Numbered from the stretch's first letter, positions 26,799-36,630 are shown. The stretch: DNA of 64,000 bases from Terrisporobacter othiniensis (GCF_000808015.1 NZ_JWHR01000079.1:1-64000), one strand, 5' to 3'. Made by a program: numbers and translations. Notes: generated from the letters alone by a model not told the origin.

Positions 26799-28181
26799 AT
26801 GAAAGATAATCAACAAGTTTTAGGCACGGAGACTGTAGGAAAGTTATTATTGAAATATTCTTTACCAGCCATAATTGGTATGATGGTAAATGGGCTATAT
26901 AACGTAGTGGATAGAATATTTATAGGAAATATACCAGGAGTAGGTCCACTTGCCATAACAGGTTTAGGAGTTACTATGCCAATTATGACAATAATAATGG
27001 CTTTTGGGATGCTTGTGAGTGTGGGCTCTGCAACAAATATTTCTATAAAACTTGGTCAAGGTAAAAAGGAAGAGGCAGAAAAGATAATTGGAAACTCTTT
27101 AACTTTATCAATAGTGATAGGTTTAACTATAACAGCTATTGGACTAACATTTGGTAATCAAATATTACAATTATTTGGAGCAAGTACAGATAGTTTACCT
27201 TATGCAAAAGCTTATATAGACATAATTTTACTTGGGACAGTATTTAATTTAATGGCATTTTCTTTTAACAATATAATTAGGGGAGATGGAAATCCAAAGC
27301 TTTCTGCAACTATAATGGTTGTTGGATGTGCTACTAATATAGTATTAGATGGTTTATTTATATTTTTGTTCAAAATGGGAATACAAGGAGCAGCTGTGGC
27401 GACTATAATTTCTCAAAGTATAACAGCTTTATGGGGACTATCTTATTATTTAAAAGGTAAATCAAATTTAAAACTTAGAAAAGCTAATTTAAAATTAGAT
27501 ACGTATTTAATAAAAATGATATTTGCCATAGGTGCAGCTCCTTTTTCAATGCAAATAGCTGCAAGTTGTGTGCAAATTATATGTAACAATGCTTTAAAAA
27601 CTCATGGTGGAGATTTAGCTATAGGTGCTATGGCTACTATAAACTCAATAATCATGTTAGTTGGTATGCCGATTGTAGGTATAAGTCAAGGTGCTCAGCC
27701 TATAATTGGATTTAATTACGGTGCAAAAAGATTTGATAGAGCTGATGAAGCCTTAAAACTTTGTTCAATGGCAGCTACTATAGGATTAGGTATAGGTTGG
27801 TTAATAGTTATGTTTGTACCAGAGCCAATTGTTAGTTTGTTTAATAGTGACATTAATCTTGTTAATATATCAGTAGATGGTATTAGAAAATATTTAATTA
27901 TGATGCCACTTATAGGTGTGTCTATGATAGGTTCAAATTACTTCCAATCAATTGGTAAAGCTAAACAAGCTATGTTTTTAAGTTTACTTAGACAGGTAAT
28001 CTTACTAGTGCCGATGATGCTTATTTTACCTAATATTTTAGGTTTAAACGGTGTTTGGTTTGCTCAACCTATTGCAGATGTGATTTCTTTTGTGTTAACT
28101 GGAGTGTTATTAGTGAGAGAAGTTAAAACTCATAAGTTACTAGTGGAAGAACCGCTAGAAAAAGAAGTTCTTTCAGCATAA
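26799..28181 (+). CDS. MATE-family efflux transporter
   Basis: 460 residues with twelve helices in two repeats; LLKYSLPAIIGMMVNGLYNVVDRIFIGN opens the first repeat and PIVGISQGAQPIIGFNYGAKRFDRA is the typical loop of the second. Exports cationic drugs or metabolites using Na+ or H+. Co-transcribed with the MarR gene just upstream. Confidence 0.92.
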   Translation: MKDNQQVLGTETVGKLLLKYSLPAIIGMMVNGLYNVVDRIFIGNIPGVGPLAITGLGVTMPIMTIIMAFGMLVSVGSATNISIKLGQGKKEEAEKIIGNSLTLSIVIGLTITAIGLTFGNQILQLFGASTDSLPYAKAYIDIILLGTVFNLMAFSFNNIIRGDGNPKLSATIMVVGCATNIVLDGLFIFLFKMGIQGAAVATIISQSITALWGLSYYLKGKSNLKLRKANLKLDTYLIKMIFAIGAAPFSMQIAASCVQIICNNALKTHGGDLAIGAMATINSIIMLVGMPIVGISQGAQPIIGFNYGAKRFDRADEALKLCSMAATIGLGIGWLIVMFVPEPIVSLFNSDINLVNISVDGIRKYLIMMPLIGVSMIGSNYFQSIGKAKQAMFLSLLRQVILLVPMMLILPNILGLNGVWFAQPIADVISFVLTGVLLVREVKTHKLLVEEPLEKEVLSA

Positions 28182-28264
28182 ATATAAATAAAATATTAAA
28201 TTTAATTACGACAAAAAGTTAAAACTTAAAATATATTTATAGAAAAATAAAAAGGAGTACTCTT

Positions 28265-28474
28265 ATGACTAAAACTAAAGAAGAAAGAATTGCAAATATA
28301 GTAGCTGATATAGAAGGCTGGGAAGTTAAAAAAGATGATACAGAATCATATTTAGAAGTTGAGTGTGGAGAGTTTCTATTAGAGATGGACTTATGTGATA
28401 TACCAAGTCTTGAAACACTAACAAAAGAAGAATTAGCAACAATCATATTTAATAAATACTTATACAATAAATAA
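28265..28474 (+). CDS. Small acidic hypothetical protein
   Basis: 69 residues, acidic and soluble, starting MTKTKEERIANIVADIEGW. Strong AAAGGAG ribosome site and its own terminator at 28489. No motif I recognise. It may be a separate small gene or the tail of the MATE transcript. Confidence 0.6.
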   Translation: MTKTKEERIANIVADIEGWEVKKDDTESYLEVECGEFLLEMDLCDIPSLETLTKEELATIIFNKYLYNK

Positions 28475-28488
28475 TGTGATTAATATAT

Positions 28489-28524
28489 AAAAAGACCTGT
28501 AATTGACTTATTACAGGTCTTTTT
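28489..28524. terminator. Bidirectional terminator
   Basis: AAAAAGACCTGTAAT pairs with TTACAGGTCTTTTT; T runs on both strands serve the small gene on + and the AraC regulator on -. Confidence 0.9.
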
Positions 28525-28551
28525 ATATATTATATTTTATTATTCACAAAT

Positions 28552-29574
28552 TTATAAAGTATTATCTGTACATAGACTTTTATATTCTTTAACGGTCATA
28601 TTTTCATACTTCTTAAACACTTTACTAAAATAGCTACTTTCATTATATCCAAGCTTAAATGCTACATCTACAATACTGTCTTTATTAAAATAAAAATATG
28701 TTTTAGCTAAATGGATTTTTTTCATATGTAGGTATTCTGTAACACTAATACCAAATTGTTCTCTAAATATTCTACTTAGATAACCTTGACTTATATTGCA
28801 AGATTTTACTATGGAACTTAGATTAATTTCTTCATGAATATGATCGTCTATATAAATAAAAACATTTTTTAGAATAGAATATCGTTTTATGCTATTTTGT
28901 TTAAATATAAAATCAAATACTTTAAAAATCCAAATTTCAGTAGACTTAGAATTCTGTAAAATATTTGAACTCAAAGGAAACTTAGTTTTAATAGAGTTAA
29001 ATATATTTATATCAAAGCCTTGATCCAATAAAATATTTTGTACATTAATCTTAAAGGATTCATTTACTGTAGCAATATTTTTTTTGCTGTATTTATATAC
29101 TTTATCAGAAACTTGATTTATATTTAGATAAAAATCATTATAATTTTTATTTTCTATAGATTTAATTAATTCTTCAAAAGGATTAAAAGAAGACAAATCT
29201 TCTTTTTTACCAGCGAATGAATTTAATATATTATTTATAATCATATGGTTTAATGGCTTTTCAATAATATCTTGTATAGCATTATTTCCCTTACTTTTTA
29301 ATAAATTTTTAGCCTGAAAAGATGAAATTACATATATGGATGTATGTGGGAACGATTGGTTGATGAATTGGCTAGCCTCTATACAATTAATACCAGAAAT
29401 ATGAGAGCCTAAAAAAAGAATGTCAATAGGATTTTTCCTATATTCTTCTAAAACATCTTCATAATTATTTACAATATTAATAACTTCAAAGTTGCTATTC
29501 TTTGAAATTTTGATACTTAAAGCCTCACACATAAGGATATCGTTATCTGCTATTAAAACTTTATACAAAATCAA
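28552..29574 (-). CDS. AraC-type response regulator without the phospho-acceptor Asp
   Basis: 340 residues. Receiver 1-120, a middle region, then a double AraC HTH at the C-terminus (INLSSIVKSCNISQGYLSRIFREQFGISVTEYL.., SIVDVAFKLGYNESSYFSKVFKKYENMTVKEY). In the receiver, the usual (F/I)xD motif reads DILFLGSHISG: Gly replaces the phosphorylated Asp, while IEKP keeps the lysine. The partner kinase 16 bases upstream also lacks its histidine. Probably the activator of the diol-dehydratase microcompartment genes that run the other way at 31 kb, working without phosphotransfer. Confidence 0.88.
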   Translation of the reverse strand: MILYKVLIADNDILMCEALSIKISKNSNFEVINIVNNYEDVLEEYRKNPIDILFLGSHISGINCIEASQFINQSFPHTSIYVISSFQAKNLLKSKGNNAIQDIIEKPLNHMIINNILNSFAGKKEDLSSFNPFEELIKSIENKNYNDFYLNINQVSDKVYKYSKKNIATVNESFKINVQNILLDQGFDINIFNSIKTKFPLSSNILQNSKSTEIWIFKVFDFIFKQNSIKRYSILKNVFIYIDDHIHEEINLSSIVKSCNISQGYLSRIFREQFGISVTEYLHMKKIHLAKTYFYFNKDSIVDVAFKLGYNESSYFSKVFKKYENMTVKEYKSLCTDNTL

Positions 29575-29590
29575 TCAGCCCCTTTTATGT

Positions 29591-30892
29591 TTATTTCCAT
29601 ATAAATTTATATTCTCTGCCTTTTAGTTTATCTATACTTACTGCAAACTCAAACTTATCACCGTAGATACTTTTCAATTTCTTTATTGAACTATCTATAC
29701 CTAGTTTTATGTAATAGCCTTCGTGTTTATCTTCATAATCTTCAAAATGTATAAAAAGTTCTTCATCCGTAAGTCCTGGACCATTATCACATACAGTAAT
29801 TGTAGTTTCATTATTTTCAAATGTGCCTATTATGTTGATAGAACCGCCATTTTTATTTAGTAAAATACCGTTATATAAGGCATTTTCAATAAAAGGAAAT
29901 AGTATTTTTGTCGGCACTTTTTTAAATGTTACCTTATTATCAACATTTATAGAATATATAAGTTTTTCATTATATTTTATTTTTTGTAGTGCCAAATAAT
30001 TTTCAATATTTTTCAACTCATCATTTAGGGTAGCAAAAGGCTCTGTAACTTGATGTGTATATTTAATATACTCTGACAATGAATAAAGTGCAGATTCAGT
30101 ATTAGGCGCTTTTTCTATTATGGAGAGATTAGTAAGTAGTGCAATCATATCTAAAAGAGCGTATACATTTGTAGTTGATTTTAGCTCATTTAGTTCGTAT
30201 GTTGCCTTACTTAAATCTTTTTTTAAATTATTATTTAACTCTTTAATCTCCATAAGTTTAGAAGTTGAAATTTTTTGGTTTATCTGTTTTGAAAGTAAAT
30301 TTTCCCCCAGTTGGTTTACTACAAGTTGAACAAGATCAGCAATGCTTCTTAATTTTTTATAAGGAAATATTGGAATCTCATTAAATAAATCCTTAAAGCT
30401 ATTAGAAAAATTATCAAACTCTTTGTTAGGCATTACAGCTCTAAGATCACAAATTTCACTAGGAGCATCATTACAGCGAATTTGGCCACCTATAAATCCG
30501 CCTAAATAGTGACCATGAATAATAATTGGTATAGCGACTTCTGTTAAACCACATGGACAAAAATATACATTAGGTTTTTGTGTAACTGATGCTTGAATAG
30601 AACCAAATGCATCTGAAGATTTACATCTTTGCAATCCAAGAGGACTATTTCTTATATTCTTACAAAACTCTGAAAAGCTAGTTTCATCAGTAATAGTATC
30701 ACCTTTGAAGTCTACAGTAACAAAAGCCAAACCCGTGGTATTTGAAAGAATTGTTTGTATTTGCTCAAGTTTTTCCCGTCCGAAAAGGTGTATAATATCT
30801 AGCTTATCGAGTAAAACCTTTTCATTGACTGGATCTGAAAAATCGTCATCATATAACATTTTAATTTGATTAGTTAACAAATTTTTATCCAT
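29591..30892 (-). CDS. PocR-domain LytS-like histidine kinase homologue lacking the phospho-His
   Basis: 433 residues. Residues about 35-200 form a PocR ligand domain with a cysteine set (LQRCKSS.., YFCPCGLTEVAIPI), a domain often tied to propanediol sensing. A coiled coil follows, then the His_kinase region, where the family motif NPHFLFN reads NVYALLD, so the acceptor histidine is replaced. The HATPase fold keeps FIENALYNG and CDNGPGL. No membrane helix: a soluble sensor. With the paired AraC protein it likely relays ligand binding by contact. Confidence 0.85.
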   Translation of the reverse strand: MDKNLLTNQIKMLYDDDFSDPVNEKVLLDKLDIIHLFGREKLEQIQTILSNTTGLAFVTVDFKGDTITDETSFSEFCKNIRNSPLGLQRCKSSDAFGSIQASVTQKPNVYFCPCGLTEVAIPIIIHGHYLGGFIGGQIRCNDAPSEICDLRAVMPNKEFDNFSNSFKDLFNEIPIFPYKKLRSIADLVQLVVNQLGENLLSKQINQKISTSKLMEIKELNNNLKKDLSKATYELNELKSTTNVYALLDMIALLTNLSIIEKAPNTESALYSLSEYIKYTHQVTEPFATLNDELKNIENYLALQKIKYNEKLIYSINVDNKVTFKKVPTKILFPFIENALYNGILLNKNGGSINIIGTFENNETTITVCDNGPGLTDEELFIHFEDYEDKHEGYYIKLGIDSSIKKLKSIYGDKFEFAVSIDKLKGREYKFIWK

Positions 30893-31223
30893 TTTATCAG
30901 TCCTTAGTAAATATTTATAAAAGTAGAATATTGACTCCCCCTACCTTTAAGCTAAATTATATCATATGTGACATTTTTTAACAATTGAATGTAATTGAGT
31001 ATTATAGCTGAAAAGCTAGATGTAAATTACAAACCTATAAATGTAAAATTATGACTGTTTCAATGTATAAATAAGTATTGTTAATGGTTTGAATATTACC
31101 TTAAATAGACGCCGTAAACACATGAGATTGAAATACTAATAAACTATAATGAATGAAATGATATTGAATTATGATGATTTATCCATATTTATATAACATA
31201 TTTTCAAATTAAGGAGGTACATT
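30893..31223. other. Divergent regulatory region upstream of the microcompartment locus
   Basis: 330 bases between the sensor pair (leftwards) and the DJ-1-like gene (rightwards). AT-rich and without an ORF. Promoters for both directions must lie here or nearby, but no box is strong enough to name. AraC binding sites are expected and not identified. Confidence 0.5.
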
Positions 31224-31790
31224 GTGAAAATTTTAATGATAGCAGGTGATTTTACAGAAGATTATGAGTTGATGGTACCTTATCAAGCGCTACAAGTAGT
31301 AGGACTAGAAGTTGATGTGGTATGTCCTGACAAAAATAAGGGAGATATTGTGAAAACAGCCATCCATGATTTTGAAGGATATCAGACTTATACAGAAAAA
31401 GTAGGACATAACTTTATTTTGAATGCTTCTTTTCAAAATATAAAACTACATGAGTATGATGGATTGTTTATAACAGGAGGGCGATCACCAGAGTATTTGA
31501 GAATGGATAGTAGGATAATTGATATAGTTCATTATTTTATGGATTTAGAAAAACCTATAGCATCAATTTGCCATGGAGTACAGATTTTAACAGCAGCTGA
31601 TGTTATTAGAGGATTAGATGTAACTGGATATTATTCTTTAGAACCAGAAGTTAAGTCAGCAGGTGGGAATTTTATAAAAAAAGAAGCACATGAGGCAGTT
31701 ATATGTAGAAATTTAGTAACTTCTCCAGCATGGCCTGGAAATATAGAAATACTAAAAGGTTTCTTAAAACTACTAAAAAGACAAAATTAA
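31224..31790 (+). CDS. DJ-1/PfpI-family protein
   Basis: 188 residues with the flavodoxin-like fold of the family: MIAGDFTEDYELMVPYQAL at the start, GLFITGGRSPEYLR, and the nucleophile elbow ASICHGVQIL (cysteine). Relatives include deglycase or glyoxalase-like and chaperone proteins. GTG start after AAGGAGG. It lies 168 bases before the diol dehydratase and could deal with reactive carbonyls leaking from the compartment, which is inference. Confidence 0.85.
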   Translation: MKILMIAGDFTEDYELMVPYQALQVVGLEVDVVCPDKNKGDIVKTAIHDFEGYQTYTEKVGHNFILNASFQNIKLHEYDGLFITGGRSPEYLRMDSRIIDIVHYFMDLEKPIASICHGVQILTAADVIRGLDVTGYYSLEPEVKSAGGNFIKKEAHEAVICRNLVTSPAWPGNIEILKGFLKLLKRQN

Positions 31791-31958
31791 GACAAATTTT
31801 GTATCACATAAAAAATAATAAATAAAAATATTAGTTTTAAAATTACATATTTTAAGTTTTTAAAATATTTATAGATTTTATTGTCTATGAGATAGAATGC
31901 AATTAGAAATAAAAAAACTTTTTAACATTTACTTAGACAAGTTATGAGGAGGATATTT

Positions 31959-34502
31959 ATGATAGGAAGAGGTTTTACAGAGCCAACAGAACGTATAAAA
32001 AAATTAAAGAAAGCTATTATTGATGCAGTACCATATGTAGAGTCAGAAAGAGCTTTATTAGTAACAGAGTCATATAAGGAAACAGAAGGATTATCTCCAA
32101 TAATGAGACGTGCTAAAGCTGCTGAACATATATTTAATAATTTACCAGTAACAATCCATGAAGATGAACTTGTTGTAGGTGCAATTACTAAAAACTTACG
32201 TTCAACAGAACTTTGCCCAGAGTTTTCATATGAGTGGGTTGCTAAAGAGTTTGAAACAATGGGAACAAGAATAGCAGATCCATTCCAAATACCTAAGGAA
32301 ACAGCAAAGGAACTTGAAGGTGCTTTTGAATACTGGAAAGGTAAAACAACAAGTGAATTAGCTGATTCATATATGTCTCAAGATACAAAAGATTGTATAG
32401 CTAACGGTGTATTTACTGTTGGTAACTATTTCTACGGTGGTGTTGGCCACGTTTGTGTAGATTATGGAAAAGTTTTAAATATAGGTTTCTCTGGAATAAT
32501 AGAGGAAGTTAAACAAGCATTAGAAAAAATGGATACAACTGATCCTGAATATATAAAGAAAAGAAATTTCTATGATGCAGTAATTATAACATATAAGGCT
32601 GCAATAAGATTTGCTCATCGTTATGCTGATAAAGCTAGAGAGATGGCAGCAAGTTGCTCAGATCCAATAAGAAAATCTGAATTACTTAAAATAGCAGCAA
32701 ACTGTGATAGAGTTCCAGAAAACGGAGCAACAAACTTCTATGAAGCTTGTCAATCATTCTGGTTTGTTCAAATATTACTTCAAATAGAAGCAAATGGTCA
32801 CTCAATATCTCCAGGTCGTTTTGACCAATATATGTATCCTTTCTTAGAAATGGATAAAGAGATATCTAAAGAGAGTGCTCAAGAACTAGTAGATTGTATA
32901 TGGGTAAAATTAAATGATGTAAATAAAACTCGTGATGAAGTTTCAGCTCAAGCATTTGCTGGATATGCAGTTTTCCAAAACCTTATAGTAGGTGGACAAA
33001 ATGAAGAAGGTATGGATGTTACAAACGATATTTCTTACATGTGTATGGAAGCAGTTGCTCATGTACAATTACCAGCTCCATCATTTTCAATACGTGTTCA
33101 TCAAAATACACCAGATGAGTTCCTTTATAGAGCTTGCGAGGTAACACGTTTAGGATTAGGAGTACCTGCAATGTACAATGATGAGGTTATAATACCTGCA
33201 CTTTGTAATAGAGGAGTATCACTTGCTGATGCTAGAAACTACTGCATAATAGGTTGTGTTGAACCTCAAACTCCACACAAAACTGAAGGATGGCATGATG
33301 CTGCATTCTTTAATATAGCAAAAATATTAGAAATAACTCTTCACAACGGTAAAGTTGGAGATAAACAACTTGGACCTGTTACTGGTGATGTAACAACATT
33401 TACATCAATAGATCAATTATTTGAAGCATATAAAAAGCAAATGGAATACTTCATATATCATTTAGTAGAAGCTGATAACTGTGTAGATTTAGCTCATGCA
33501 GAAAGAGCTCCATTACCATTCCTTTCAGCTTTAGTTGATGACTGTATAGGCAGAGGTAAGAGTGTTCAAGAAGGTGGAGCAATTTATAACTTTACAGGAC
33601 CACAAGCATTTGGAGTAGCTGATAGTGGTGACTCAATGTATGCAATTAAAAAGCACGTATTTGATAATAAAGAAGTTACTATGTCTGACCTTATGGAAGC
33701 TTTAGATAATAACTTTGGGTATGGTGTAGATGCTCAACATTGTGGTGATACATCATCTAGTGACGATGAAGCTAAAATATATGAAGCTGTTAAGCGTATA
33801 TTAAGTAGTATGGGTACATCAAATGCTATAGATATAGCAGATATGCAAAAAACAATAACAAATGAGTTAGCTTGTGGAGTATCTAATGATGGTGCTTCTA
33901 AATATGCTGATATCAAGAGAATAATGGAAAATACAACTTGGTATGGTAATGATGAAGATGAAGTAGATTTATTAGCTAGAAAATGCGGTCAAATATATTC
34001 TCACGAAGTTGAAAAATATACAAATCCTCGTGGAGGAGCGTTCCAAGCAGGTTGCTACCCAGTTTCTGCCAACGTATTATTCGGTAAAGATGTAGCAGCA
34101 CTACCAGATGGTAGATTAGCAAAACAACCTTTAGCTGATGGGGTTTCGCCAAGACAAGGTAAAGACGTAAATGGTCCAACAGCAGCTGCAATGTCTGTTG
34201 CCAAATTAGATCATGAAAATTATTCAAATGGAACACTTTATAATCAAAAATTCTTACCTTCAGCATTAGCAGGAGACGAAGGGCTTAAGAGATTCGCTTC
34301 AATAGTAAGATCATATTTTGATCATAAAGGTATGCATGTTCAATTTAATGTAATAGATAAAGCAAAACTTATAGAAGCTCAAAAGAATCCAGAAGAACAT
34401 AAAGATTTAGTTGTACGTGTTGCTGGGTATAGTGCTCAATTTACTGTATTAGCTAAAGAAGTTCAAGATGACATAATTAGCCGTACAGAGCAAAACTTAT
34501 AG
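31959..34502 (+). CDS. B12-independent 1,2-propanediol/glycerol dehydratase (glycyl radical enzyme)
   Basis: 847 residues. ATG 31959 is chosen because GAGGAGG overlaps the earlier ATG 31944. The sequence follows clostridial glycerol dehydratase: H164, S282, C433 and E435 in GCVEPQ, D447 in KTEGWHDAAF, and the glycyl site G823 in RVAGYSAQF. These are the diol-binding and radical residues. The choline-lyase motif (YQWTSTGY after GCVEPQ) is absent. It is about 60 residues longer than C. butyricum DhaB1, with extra sequence at about 588-648. Converts 1,2-propanediol to propionaldehyde, or glycerol to 3-hydroxypropionaldehyde, inside the shell. Confidence 0.9.
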   Translation: MIGRGFTEPTERIKKLKKAIIDAVPYVESERALLVTESYKETEGLSPIMRRAKAAEHIFNNLPVTIHEDELVVGAITKNLRSTELCPEFSYEWVAKEFETMGTRIADPFQIPKETAKELEGAFEYWKGKTTSELADSYMSQDTKDCIANGVFTVGNYFYGGVGHVCVDYGKVLNIGFSGIIEEVKQALEKMDTTDPEYIKKRNFYDAVIITYKAAIRFAHRYADKAREMAASCSDPIRKSELLKIAANCDRVPENGATNFYEACQSFWFVQILLQIEANGHSISPGRFDQYMYPFLEMDKEISKESAQELVDCIWVKLNDVNKTRDEVSAQAFAGYAVFQNLIVGGQNEEGMDVTNDISYMCMEAVAHVQLPAPSFSIRVHQNTPDEFLYRACEVTRLGLGVPAMYNDEVIIPALCNRGVSLADARNYCIIGCVEPQTPHKTEGWHDAAFFNIAKILEITLHNGKVGDKQLGPVTGDVTTFTSIDQLFEAYKKQMEYFIYHLVEADNCVDLAHAERAPLPFLSALVDDCIGRGKSVQEGGAIYNFTGPQAFGVADSGDSMYAIKKHVFDNKEVTMSDLMEALDNNFGYGVDAQHCGDTSSSDDEAKIYEAVKRILSSMGTSNAIDIADMQKTITNELACGVSNDGASKYADIKRIMENTTWYGNDEDEVDLLARKCGQIYSHEVEKYTNPRGGAFQAGCYPVSANVLFGKDVAALPDGRLAKQPLADGVSPRQGKDVNGPTAAAMSVAKLDHENYSNGTLYNQKFLPSALAGDEGLKRFASIVRSYFDHKGMHVQFNVIDKAKLIEAQKNPEEHKDLVVRVAGYSAQFTVLAKEVQDDIISRTEQNL

Positions 34503-34539
34503 AAATTAATAGATAAACAAGAGAGTGAAGGGAGTCGTT

Positions 34540-35457
34540 ATGGATTCAATTAATTATAATATGACAGGAACTGTATTTGATATGCAGAGATTTTCCTTAC
34601 ATGATGGTCCCGGTATTCGTACAATTGTATTCCTTAAGGGTTGCCCTTTACACTGTAGATGGTGCAGTAATCCTGAAAGTCAAAACAATAGCCCTATTGT
34701 AATGTATAAAAAAAGTGATTGCTTTAAATGTGGTAGATGTATTTCAGTTTGTAAAGTTGGAGCAATAAGTTTTGACAATGAAACTCATATTGATAGGGAG
34801 AAATGTACGGGTTGTGGAGAGTGCACAAATGTTTGCCCATCAGGTGCATTAGTTTTAAAAGGAAAAACAATGACCATACAACAAGCAATAAAAGAGCTGA
34901 AAAAAGATGCAACTATATTTAGAAGATCTGATGGAGGTGTTACTCTTTCTGGAGGAGAGCCTCTTGTTCAACATGACTTTGCATCGCAACTATTATTAGC
35001 TTGTAAAAGTCAGGGATGGAATACAGCCATTGAAACAACAGGCTTTGGCAGTTCAGAAGCTATTGAAAAAGTTATACCATATGTGGATACAGTTTTATTA
35101 GATATAAAACATATAGATCCATATACTCATAAAAAATTTACTGGTATATCTAATGAGGTAATTTTGAAAAATGCTAAACGTATTTCTCAAATTACCAAAA
35201 CTGTGGTTAGAGTTCCTATAATACCTGGATTTAATTACTCTTATAAAGATATTGAGGATATTGCCAAGTTTGTGAAAACTCTTAATAACGTAGATACAAT
35301 ACATCTTTTACCATATCATACTTTTGGTGAAAATAAATATGATCTTTTAGGAATAGAGTATACACTTGATGGACTTAAAAGATTAAGCAAGGAAGATTTA
35401 AATGAACATAAGAGAATAGTAGAAAGCCATGGTATTAAATGTATCATAGGCGGATAG
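34540..35457 (+). CDS. Glycyl-radical enzyme activase (radical SAM)
   Basis: 305 residues from ATG 34540 (GAAGGGA before it; the GTG at 34525 is less likely). Radical-SAM cysteines in GCPLHCRWC (CxxxCxxC), then an inserted ferredoxin domain with two clusters (CFKCGRCISVCK and CTGCGECTNVCP), then GGVTLSGGEPL. Uses SAM to place the radical on G823 of the dehydratase encoded 38 bases upstream. Works under strict anaerobiosis. Confidence 0.95.
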   Translation: MDSINYNMTGTVFDMQRFSLHDGPGIRTIVFLKGCPLHCRWCSNPESQNNSPIVMYKKSDCFKCGRCISVCKVGAISFDNETHIDREKCTGCGECTNVCPSGALVLKGKTMTIQQAIKELKKDATIFRRSDGGVTLSGGEPLVQHDFASQLLLACKSQGWNTAIETTGFGSSEAIEKVIPYVDTVLLDIKHIDPYTHKKFTGISNEVILKNAKRISQITKTVVRVPIIPGFNYSYKDIEDIAKFVKTLNNVDTIHLLPYHTFGENKYDLLGIEYTLDGLKRLSKEDLNEHKRIVESHGIKCIIGG

Positions 35458-35482
35458 TTAAAATATAGTGGAGGAAAGTTTA

Positions 35483-36265
35483 ATGGATCAAAATTTAATT
35501 GAAAAAGTTATGAAGCAAGTAACTGAAGAGTTAGGTGTTAAAGAAGAAAAAGCTAAAGAAAGTTGTACAGAAAATAAATCTATTGGTATGACTGAATTTG
35601 TTGGAACTTCAATGGGAGACACTATAGGTCTTGTAATAGCAAGTGTAGATTCAATGTTAGTTGATACTATGAAATTAGGAAAATATCGTTCAATAGGTAT
35701 TATTGGAGGAAGAACAGGTGCAGGACCTCAAATATGGGCAGTTGATGAAGCTGTAAAAGCTACAAATACTGAAATCATATCTGTTGAATTACCAAGAGAT
35801 ACAAAAGGTGGAGCAGGACATGGAAGTCTTATATATATAGGAGCAGATGATGTATCTGATGCTAGAAGAGCTGTTGAGATAGCACTTCAAGCAATACCTA
35901 AATATTTTGGAGATGTATATGGTAACGAGGCAGGACACTTAGAGTTTCAATATACTGCAAGAGCAAGCTATTGCTTGGAGAAAGCTTTAGGGGCACCTCT
36001 TGGTAAAGCATTTGGTATGACTTGTGCTGGACCAGCTGCTATAGGAACAGTTTTAGCAGATATAGCAGTTAAAGCTGCAAATGTAGAAGTTGTTGGATAT
36101 TCTTCTCCATCTAATGGGACAAGTTTTTCAAATGAAATTATTTTAACTTTCACAGGAGATTCGGGAGCAGTAAGACAAGCAGTTAAAGCAGCTATTTCAG
36201 CTGGTAAAAAAATGCTCGGAGCTTTAGGTGATGAACCTAAACCTACTACAACTCCATATATTTAA
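35483..36265 (+). CDS. pduB: Microcompartment shell protein PduB (BMC-T)
   Basis: 260 residues with two tandem BMC folds. ATG 35483 (GGAGGAAAG before) is preferred to GTG 35468. The N-terminal helix MDQNLIEKVMKQVTEELG is the segment by which PduB holds the enzyme core. Close match to PduB along its length (TEFVGTSMGDTIGLVIASVDS, ELPRDTKGGAGHGSLI, VEVVGYSSPSNGTSFSNE). Forms trimeric, pore-bearing shell tiles. Confidence 0.95.
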   Translation: MDQNLIEKVMKQVTEELGVKEEKAKESCTENKSIGMTEFVGTSMGDTIGLVIASVDSMLVDTMKLGKYRSIGIIGGRTGAGPQIWAVDEAVKATNTEIISVELPRDTKGGAGHGSLIYIGADDVSDARRAVEIALQAIPKYFGDVYGNEAGHLEFQYTARASYCLEKALGAPLGKAFGMTCAGPAAIGTVLADIAVKAANVEVVGYSSPSNGTSFSNEIILTFTGDSGAVRQAVKAAISAGKKMLGALGDEPKPTTTPYI

Positions 36266-36323
36266 TATAAAAATATAAAAAATATAAATAAAAACTGGTT
36301 TTATTAATTAAGGAGGCTTATAT

Positions 36324-36602
36324 ATGAATTCTGAAGCATTAGGTATGATAGAAACAAAAGGGCTTGTAGGAGCTATAGAGGCAGCTGATGCAATGGTTAA
36401 GGCTGCAAATGTTATATTAGTAGGATATGAAAAAATAGGTTCAGGTCTAGTAACAGTAATGGTAAGAGGTGATGTAGGAGCTGTTAAAGCATCAGTAGAT
36501 GCAGGTACAGCAGCAGCTTCTGCAATAGGTCAAGTAGTATCAACTCATGTAATACCAAGACCACACACAGATGTTGAAAAGATTATTCCTAATATTAAAT
36601 AG
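36324..36602 (+). CDS. pduA: Microcompartment hexamer shell protein, PduA/PduJ type (BMC-H)
   Basis: 92 residues, one BMC domain: [26 protein letters not shown], then [23 protein letters not shown] and the [13 protein letters not shown] end. Main facet tile; the pore admits the diol. Nearly the same protein recurs at 40703-40981 (about 85 of 92 residues alike), a recent duplication inside the operon. Confidence 0.95.
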   Translation: MNSEALGMIETKGLVGAIEAADAMVKAANVILVGYEKIGSGLVTVMVRGDVGAVKASVDAGTAAASAIGQVVSTHVIPRPHTDVEKIIPNIK

Positions 36603-36630
36603 AAACATTTACATATAGATGTAAAATAGT

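Noticed and set aside
31959..35457. First reading of the glycyl radical enzyme and activase as choline trimethylamine-lyase CutC/CutD
   Set aside because: After GCVEPQ the sequence is TPHKTEGWHDAAFF, as in diol dehydratases, not the KSGRLYQWTSTGY of choline lyase, and H164/S282/D447 match glycerol dehydratase.
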